NCBI RefSeq assembly: GCF_037975245.1
Contig: NC_092576.1
Span: 12,887,111-12,951,110, forward strand
Reading direction: 5' to 3'
Length of the DNA stretch: 64,000 nucleotides
Origin: Apostichopus japonicus
Taxonomy: Eukaryota > Echinodermata > Holothuroidea > Aspidochirotida > Stichopodidae
Numbering within the stretch: the stretch's first letter is position 1; every line of letters starts with the position of its first letter. This document shows, one piece after another, positions 58,160 to 64,000 of this stretch. Below the pieces are notes generated by a model. The model had not been told where the DNA came from. It did not search any database and worked only from the letters and a program-made list of their open reading frames with translations. The translations under genes and the position numbers were made by a program.

Positions 58160-58335
58160 GTCACTGTTCCTCCTTCTCTTGGCGTTTTTCTTTTTCTCCC
58201 TCCTTTTCTCCTTTTTCGTTCTTTCTTTCTTCTTTTTTTCCCCCTTCCTTCCTCTCCTTCCTCCTTTTTGCCCCTCCTCTTTTTTCCCGTTTTCTTCTCT
58301 CTTTTTTTCTCTCCTCTTTTTCTTACCCGGGGGGC
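58160..58335. repeat. Pyrimidine-rich tract
   Basis: Almost pure C/T on the plus strand (tttctcc, cctttt, ccttcc), giving Phe/Leu/Pro- or Lys/Arg/Glu-rich spurious frames. Confidence 0.85.
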
Positions 58336-59499
58336 GCGCAGACTTGCAAAGTGACAAGCACCGGTTTTGTCTAACTTGAATCAAACATTGTCTCACAACG
58401 GTTGTGTATATTTTCACGGATTACGTAGGGAACGAGGCAAAGTGTTCTTTCAATATCAATCTCTCAATAACGACGACAAATAAAGGTGGGTTCATTATGT
58501 TTCAAGTATTGACATCAGCAAGTTTGGACAATATTACTAATAGCACTCTCTATGAATACAATGCTTTGAAGCACTCGTACTACTAGTATGAATAATACCT
58601 AACCTTTATCCGATTGAAACGTGGTACATTTCAAAACACGTCACCCCAGAGAGAGCCTGAGCCCGAAAACCAACAACTTGATCCACTCTCAACCCCAGCC
58701 CATTACATCAAAACAGGCTATTCATACTGCTAAAACTGTCAGTGCGAGTGCTTTGAAGCGTGACACGGAAGTACAGGATATAAAATGTGTCCCGACTGAG
58801 TTGTTGCATGCACACAAATACCCACACCATATATAAGAAGAAAGTGTGATCGTTTGTTCATTCATACTTAGTAAAGATTCCTAAATCCTATTGGTCCATT
58901 CAGGTCAGCTGACCGTGGTTAATCCTGTGAGTAACGCACGGTAAAATGACGGGGCATCACTTTAATAAATCTTTGGTTATATGTAACCTAAAATGTTTTG
59001 TTTTATGATTTTTCCCCCACACAAATGGTAGTATATGAATGAACAGGGTTCAACTCCGGGTGTTAATGCTATCGCTGGATGCACTCGGGCTCCGCCCTCG
59101 TGCATCGCTTGCATTATCCCCCGATCGTGCATTAATCCTGTGAGTAACGCACGCTAGACCGTTGATTAACCCCTTATTCATGGATATGAACTTTCTATAT
59201 ATTCTTTGCAATTTAGCCCAACTGTGATCATAAGGTGTTTAGTGTGATTCCTTCATGCTATACATGACGTCCATTAATTATATATTTTAAGAATCACTGA
59301 CGACTAAAATTCTAAGAATTGGTGACCTACACTCCGTTGAATAGTGATGAAGCGCCATCACATCACATATTGTGTCGTACTGTATGTTTATATGCAAATG
59401 TTCCTGTTTGAATGTAATGTTATCACACACGTTGGCAGGCGTTAAGTTGCAAGCGTTTTCAGAATAGAAGAACAGAATATGTTTTATTTCCCCCTGTGT
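58336..59499. other. Intergenic; a short repeated block
   Basis: 'ttaatcctgtgagtaacgca' occurs at about 58920 and again at about 59133 in the same orientation, probably two pieces of one interspersed repeat. No gene seen. Confidence 0.4.
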
Positions 59500-60504
59500 A
59501 TACCATAGCATAACGTACTTGTTAGTATACACTATGTAACATGTATCCTGTGTAGGCTATACCCTAGCTAGCATAACACACTTGAAAGTATTCACTATGT
59601 ATCATACACCCTGTGTTAATGGTGTTAACCGTAGCAAAACATACTTGCTTGTATACGGTTTGTTAGGATAAGGGTTAGAGGTTAGCGTTAGGGGTTAGGG
59701 TTAATTAAGGGAGAGGGTTAGGCTTTTTTCTTGTGGGAGATCTTTCTACAAATTCATGTCCATATAACATTGAAGTAGTGCCTTCTATAATGGCAAGGCT
59801 ACCGAATCATAAACCAAAGACATATTATAGGGCAGACTTCCCTACTGATGATGCTTACTTGCATAAATAAATTTTCATACAAATTTCGGCCTAGTTAGTT
59901 TAAACTATGCATCATCTACCATGTGTATACCCTACCATAATATATTTGTTTGTTTACACTACGTATCATGTACCCTGTGTATTCCCTAGCAAAACAGTCT
60001 TGTTAGTATAAACTATGTATCCTGTACCTTGTGTAGGCTATACCCTAGCCAGCATAACACACTTGTTAGAATTCACAATGTATCGTACACCCTGTGTAAA
60101 CCCTAGCATATTGTACTTGTTAGTATACTCTATGTATTATAAACCCTGTGAATACCCTAGCATAACATAGTTATTAGTTTACACTATGTATCATGCACCA
60201 TGTGTATACCCTAGCATAACATACTTGTTAGTATGCACTATGTATCGTGTACCCTGTGTATACCCTACCATAATATAGTTGTGAGTTTACAGTATGTATC
60301 ATGTACCTTCTGTGTACCCTTGCATAACATACTTGTTAGTTTACACTTTGTACCATATACCTTGTGTATACCAAAGCATAACATATTTGTTAGTATATAA
60401 TATGTATCATATACATTGTGTAGGCTATACCCTAGCTACTTGAAAGTATTCACTATGTATTCGACACCCTGTGTATACCCTTAGCATAACATACTTGTTA
60501 GTAT
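59500..60504. repeat. Subtelomere-like minisatellite, forward orientation
   Basis: Many degenerate units of about 55-65 bp built from 'taccctagcataacatactt', 'gttagtatacactatgtatc' and 'atgtaccctgtgta'. It is interrupted at about 59665-59720 by degenerate TTAGGG-type repeats (ttagggttaggg words). The same unit recurs in reverse at 62480-62975. Confidence 0.85.
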
Positions 60505-60594
60505 TCGGTATGTTAGGTTAGTATTAGGGGTAACGGTTAGGGCTTTGGGTTAAGGGTTAGGGTTACGGTTGGGGTTAGGGTTAGAGTTCAGACC
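60505..60594 (+). repeat. Degenerate TTAGGG tract
   Basis: A run of ttaggg, ttaagg, ttacgg and ttgggg variants, G-rich on the plus strand, directly after the forward minisatellite. Confidence 0.85.
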
Positions 60595-60680
60595 AATGGA
60601 CGACCGGGACCTGGAAATGGACGACCGGGACTTAGAATTGGACGGTCGTTACCTAATGAAATGAACTGTCGGGACCTGAC
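60595..60680. repeat. Short tandem repeat 'ggacgaccgggacctg'
   Basis: Three to four copies of a roughly 27-bp unit (ggacgaccgggacctggaaa, then diverging copies). Confidence 0.75.
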
Positions 60681-60734
60681 AAAATATTATAAAAATTACT
60701 TTCTCCGGGGCATTTTCCGATTTCTCACATCTTT

Positions 60735-62135
60735 TCAGGGTACCCACGCTATGGTATCTCCTTACAAAATTAGGGTGAAACTTGTAGGTGCGTTTCTTCC
60801 CCCGGGGGGAACCGGGGTCGTTTTAAATCCATCCAAAACGGTAATAATAATTAGTGTTACTATGTACGGGAAAATCCCGACCCTTCTACTTGGGAGCGTT
60901 ATCATGGTTACTGGGCTGATCCTTATTTCGCCCATCCTTTCAGGGTACCACCGCTAGGGTGTCCCCTTACTAAAATAAGATGATAATTGTAGGTGCGTCT
61001 CTTCCCCAGGTGATAGGGGGTCATTTTGAGATAAAGATCCGAAAAGGCAAAATAATTATTAAAATAATTATCTTTACCATCCATCGCTAGGGTGTCCCCT
61101 TACCAAAATTATATGGAACTTGTAAGTGTGTCTCTTCTCTGGGGAGCTAAGGGGGTCATTTTCAAATAAGTCAAAACAAGTCTCAGTAGCGTGCGCCATG
61201 GAACGCCGGGAAGGCAAAAAATGACTCCACACCTCCCCACGCTTCCGATTCGCCAAAATAATCAGTTTTCAGCGCCCCAAGGAGTACATAGGAGGTGCAA
61301 TTTGTTCGAGACACCCCACTCGGGTCCTTGCCTCCTCCCAATGTTTTGTTTAACCCATAAGGCCCAAAACAACACCGTAAGCAGAAATAAACTTCGGATT
61401 CGTGATCAGCGTATCGAGTACAACCAGAAAAAAAAACATTTCCCGTATTTGCGACAAAAAGTATTTTCGTTTCGTATATTTCGTTTATTTTATTTGTTTT
61501 TCCCCAACATTTTTGTTCTGTTTTTTCTCAACAAAAATGTTCACCTAAAAACACAATACATTTCGCCCAAATGACGTCACATGGGGTATCGACGACCTGG
61601 GACCAAATCTGGGAGATACGGGTCCCAAATACCCCGGTAGAAATACGTGTTCCTTATACGTGCAAAATCGGGAATACCCCATATTTTCGTCTACATGATT
61701 TTTTTTTCGCCAAAAGTAGGTGTTTTTGTCTTGAAAAGTTTGAAATAGTACCTATTTTGGACCACCCCCCCCCCCCCCCTCACTCCTATCAACTGCTGAG
61801 GGTATCTGGCTGGGTTGAATTTTTAATATGCGATAGACAGGAGTCTTGCCTATTTATATGCACCTTATACAGTTGCATTCATTCTCGGGAAAGGGGGTAT
61901 AGTCTATATGTTTGGAGCACCCCCCCCCCTCCCCCCCTCCCCCCCCCCCCCATGTTTTTCACCGGTTATAGTGTTATCAGCCGATTTGTAAACTTAGGAG
62001 CGTTACTATCGCGAGTGCGTTGGGCATATAAGTCCCATTGTTTCCGGGCTTCGCCTGTTGGGTGTCTACTTTCCACAATTGCATGAAACTTGTATGTTTG
62101 CAACGTTCCTGGGCAGATTGTTGGGTATCGTAAAA
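60735..62135. repeat. Degenerate long-unit satellite
   Basis: The block 'cgctagggtgtccccttac', then 'aaaat..gatgaaacttgta', 'ggtgcgtctcttcccc' and 'gggggtcattttgaaa' occurs at about 60737, 60939 and 61079, and more diverged at about 62050. Units are about 140-200 bp. The spanning open frames (98, 127 and 171 codons) have no domain and are judged by-products. C-runs lie at 61765-61780 and 61920-61951. Confidence 0.7.
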
Positions 62136-62445
62136 TAACATGCCGAGATCCCGAGTGTCCACTTGAACAGAATGAGAAGGGAAAGTAGACAGAGACGGGA
62201 ATGTTGTGGTTGTTTATTTTAAAATTATTTGAAGAACTTGATAATGTGAAAAAAACTGTAACACTGAATAATATAAAAGGTATAAAGTCATTGACACCGG
62301 TTTAGAATGTAAGTTTTTCTCTCGATATCTTGAGAGATATCGTTCAGTGCGAAGCTAAGTACGTTTACAATGATGCAAGTTTTTTCTCAACTTGGAGACT
62401 GTTGTATTCCTCATTGTGAGCATGAGTTAACTTAGCCCAGCGTCC
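62136..62445. other. Spacer before the U2 fragment
   Basis: AT-rich, no repeat or coding feature seen. Confidence 0.4.
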
Positions 62446-62473
62446 TCGCTTCTCGGCCTTTTGGCTAAGATCA
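62446..62473 (+). pseudogene. U2 snRNA 5'-end fragment
   Basis: Matches positions 2-29 of U2 snRNA without a mismatch by my reading; it includes CTTCTCGGCCTTTTGGCTAA and ends in gatca. After base 62473 the sequence leaves U2 and runs into the reversed minisatellite. The branch-site recognition region (GUAGUA) and the rest of U2 are absent, so it cannot make a functional snRNA. Confidence 0.85.
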
Positions 62474-62479
62474 TGTACA

Positions 62480-62975
62480 ATAACCATGCTATGCCAGGGT
62501 GCACACGGGGTACATGATACACAGTGTAAACCAACAAGTATGTTATGCTAGAGTATACAAAGGGTACATGATACATAATGAATACAAACAACTATGATAT
62601 GCTAGGGTATACACATGGTACATGATTCACAGTTAAACTATAAAGTATATATGTTATGCTAGGGTATACCAAATGAACATGAGACTTAGTACCATATTAA
62701 CACCTATGATATGCTAAGGAAACACAAGGCCTTACCATAACCCTAACCATAACCCCAACCCTAACCAAAACAATAACGTAAACTAAAAAGAATGTAATGC
62801 TAAGGTGTACACAGGGTAAATGATACATAGTGAGTACTTTCAAGTATGTTAGGCTTGCTAAGGTATAGCCTACACAAAGAACATTATACATAGTATATAT
62901 ATACTAACAGGTATGTTATGCTAGGGTATACACAGGGTTCATGATACATAGTGGATACAAACAAATATGACAGGC
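62480..62975. repeat. Subtelomere-like minisatellite, reverse orientation
   Basis: Units of 'atgctagggtatacacaggg', 'tacatgatacatagtg' and 'aacaagtatgttatgc', the reverse complement of the unit at 59500-60504. A degenerate CCCTAA tract interrupts it at about 62737-62775, so the telomere-like words are inverted together with the minisatellite. Confidence 0.85.
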
Positions 62976-62989
62976 TAGGGTTAGAACAA

Positions 62990-64000
62990 CCCTAACCCTA
63001 ACCCTAACCCTAACCCTAACCCTAACCCTAACCCTACCCCTAACCCTAACCCTACCCCTACCCCTAACCCTAACCCTAACCCTAACCCTAACCCTAACCC
63101 TAACCCTAACCCTAACCCTAACCCTAACCCTAACCCTAACCCTAACCCTAACCCTAACCCTAACCCTAACCCTAACCCTAACCCTAACCCTAACCCTAAC
63201 CCTAACCCTAACCCTAACCCTAACCCTAACCCTAACCCTAACCCTAACCCTAACCCTAACCCTAACCCTAACCCTAACCCTAACCCTAACCCTAACCCTA
63301 ACCCTAACCCTAACCCTAACCCTAACCCTAACCCTAACCCTAACCCTAACCCTAACCCTAACCCTAACCCTAACCCTAACCCTAACCCTAACCCTAACCC
63401 TAACCCTAACCCTAACCCTAACCCTAACCCTAACCCTAACCCTAACCCTAACCCTAACCCTAACCCTAACCCTAACCCTAACCCTAACCCTAACCCTAAC
63501 CCTAACCCTAACCCTAACCCTAACCCTAACCCTAACCCTAACCCTAACCCTAACCCTAACCCTAACCCTAACCCTAACCCTAACCCTAACCCTAACCCTA
63601 ACCCTAACCCTAACCCTAACCCTAACCCTAACCCTAACCCTAACCCTAACCCTAACCCTAACCCTAACCCTAACCCTAACCCTAACCCTAACCCTAACCC
63701 TAACCCTAACCCTAACCCTAACCCTAACCCTAACCCTAACCCTAACCCTAACCCTAACCCTAACCCTAACCCTAACCCTAACCCTAACCCTAACCCTAAC
63801 CCTAACCCTAACCCTAACCCTAACCCTAACCCTAACCCTAACCCTAACCCTAACCCTAACCCTAACCCTAACCCTAACCCTAACCCTAACCCTAACCCTA
63901 ACCCTAACCCTAACCCTAACCCTAACCCTAACCCTAACCCTAACCCTAACCCTAACCCTAACCCTAACCCTAACCCTAACCCTAACCCTAACCCTAACCC
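62990..64000 (-). repeat. Telomere-type array (CCCTAA)n, at least 1.0 kb
   Basis: About 168 copies of CCCTAA run to the window edge. CCCTAC-type variants occur only near the left border (about 63035-63065) and the rest is essentially perfect. The G-rich TTAGGG strand is the minus strand, so it points left, toward the rest of the window. At a right-hand chromosome end the plus strand would read TTAGGG. It is therefore interstitial, part of an inverted block, or an assembly orientation error; the window alone cannot decide. Confidence 0.95.

Noticed and set aside
58121-58417. Lys/Glu/Arg-rich and Phe/Leu-rich frames
   Set aside because: Complementary readings of a pyrimidine-rich tract; low complexity only.
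60661-60957. 98-codon frame with hydrophobic segments that look like membrane helices
   Set aside because: Coincides with units of the degenerate satellite at 60735-62135, and the same words occur untranslated in the next units.
61571-62086. 171-codon plus-strand frame
   Set aside because: Crosses two long C-runs (poly-Pro) and degenerate satellite; no recognisable domain or splice support.

Overview
KIND OF GENOME. Repeat-rich, AT-rich nuclear DNA of a metazoan. Genes are split by canonical GT/AG introns, the telomere-type repeat is CCCTAA/TTAGGG, and the gene families (NXPE/PC-esterase protein, two-Ig-domain protein, SAMD3-like protein, CACTA, Harbinger, hAT, CR1-like and Penelope-like mobile elements) are those of marine invertebrates. 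The many 'taggcctaggc' motifs in introns suggest an echinoderm, perhaps a sea cucumber; that is an impression, not proof.

LAYOUT. 1-3.6 kb: a spliced integrase-core exon and a small open frame on the minus strand. 3.66-6.55 kb: an unclassified DNA transposon with 24-bp terminal inverted repeats (TIRs) and internal satellite arrays. 7.9-12.6 kb: two phase-matched coding exons of an unrecognised minus-strand gene, interrupted by a Penelope-like fragment, a hAT miniature element and a miniature element with a telomere-like core. 13-17 kb: non-coding repeats. 18.2-19.5 kb: an NXPE-like gene exon with a frame break. 22.7-23.2 kb: first exon and one end of a PIF/Harbinger element. 25.1-26.2 kb: a collapsed CR1-like retrotransposon. 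27.7-29.4 kb: three exons (signal peptide, Ig, Ig) of a minus-strand gene.

30.1-55.6 kb is a nest of two transposons. The outer one (TIR TACTCTCTTAAAATGA, about 4.85 kb without its insert) is split by a 20,617-bp CACTA/EnSpm-type element at 34,017-54,633. The CACTA ends are CACTGTTAAAAA...TTTTTAACAGTG, with a TA target duplication. A tandem duplication of the target beside it preserves an uninterrupted empty site at 33.75 kb, which proves both ends. The CACTA element carries an intact 892-aa C2H2/DDE-type transposase, a six-exon SAMD3-like gene, a broken fragment of a second CACTA-type transposase, and several satellite arrays. The outer element keeps the first exon and a decayed C-terminal part of its own SAM-type gene, so both nested elements seem to carry the same class of accessory gene.

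55.6-64 kb has no convincing genes. It holds a 240-bp miniature element, perfect palindromes, simple repeats, and a subtelomere-like zone in which one minisatellite occurs in two opposite orientations around a degenerate satellite and a 28-nt U2 snRNA 5' fragment. It ends in about 1 kb of CCCTAA repeats whose strand is opposite to that expected at a right-hand chromosome end.

HOW THE PARTS RELATE. There is no operon-like coordination. The functional units are (a) host genes on the minus strand (Ig, NXPE-like, unrecognised gene) and (b) self-contained mobile elements. The CACTA element looks the most recently active, with an intact transposase, clear ends and target duplication, and an accessory gene broken only by a one-base change in an A run.
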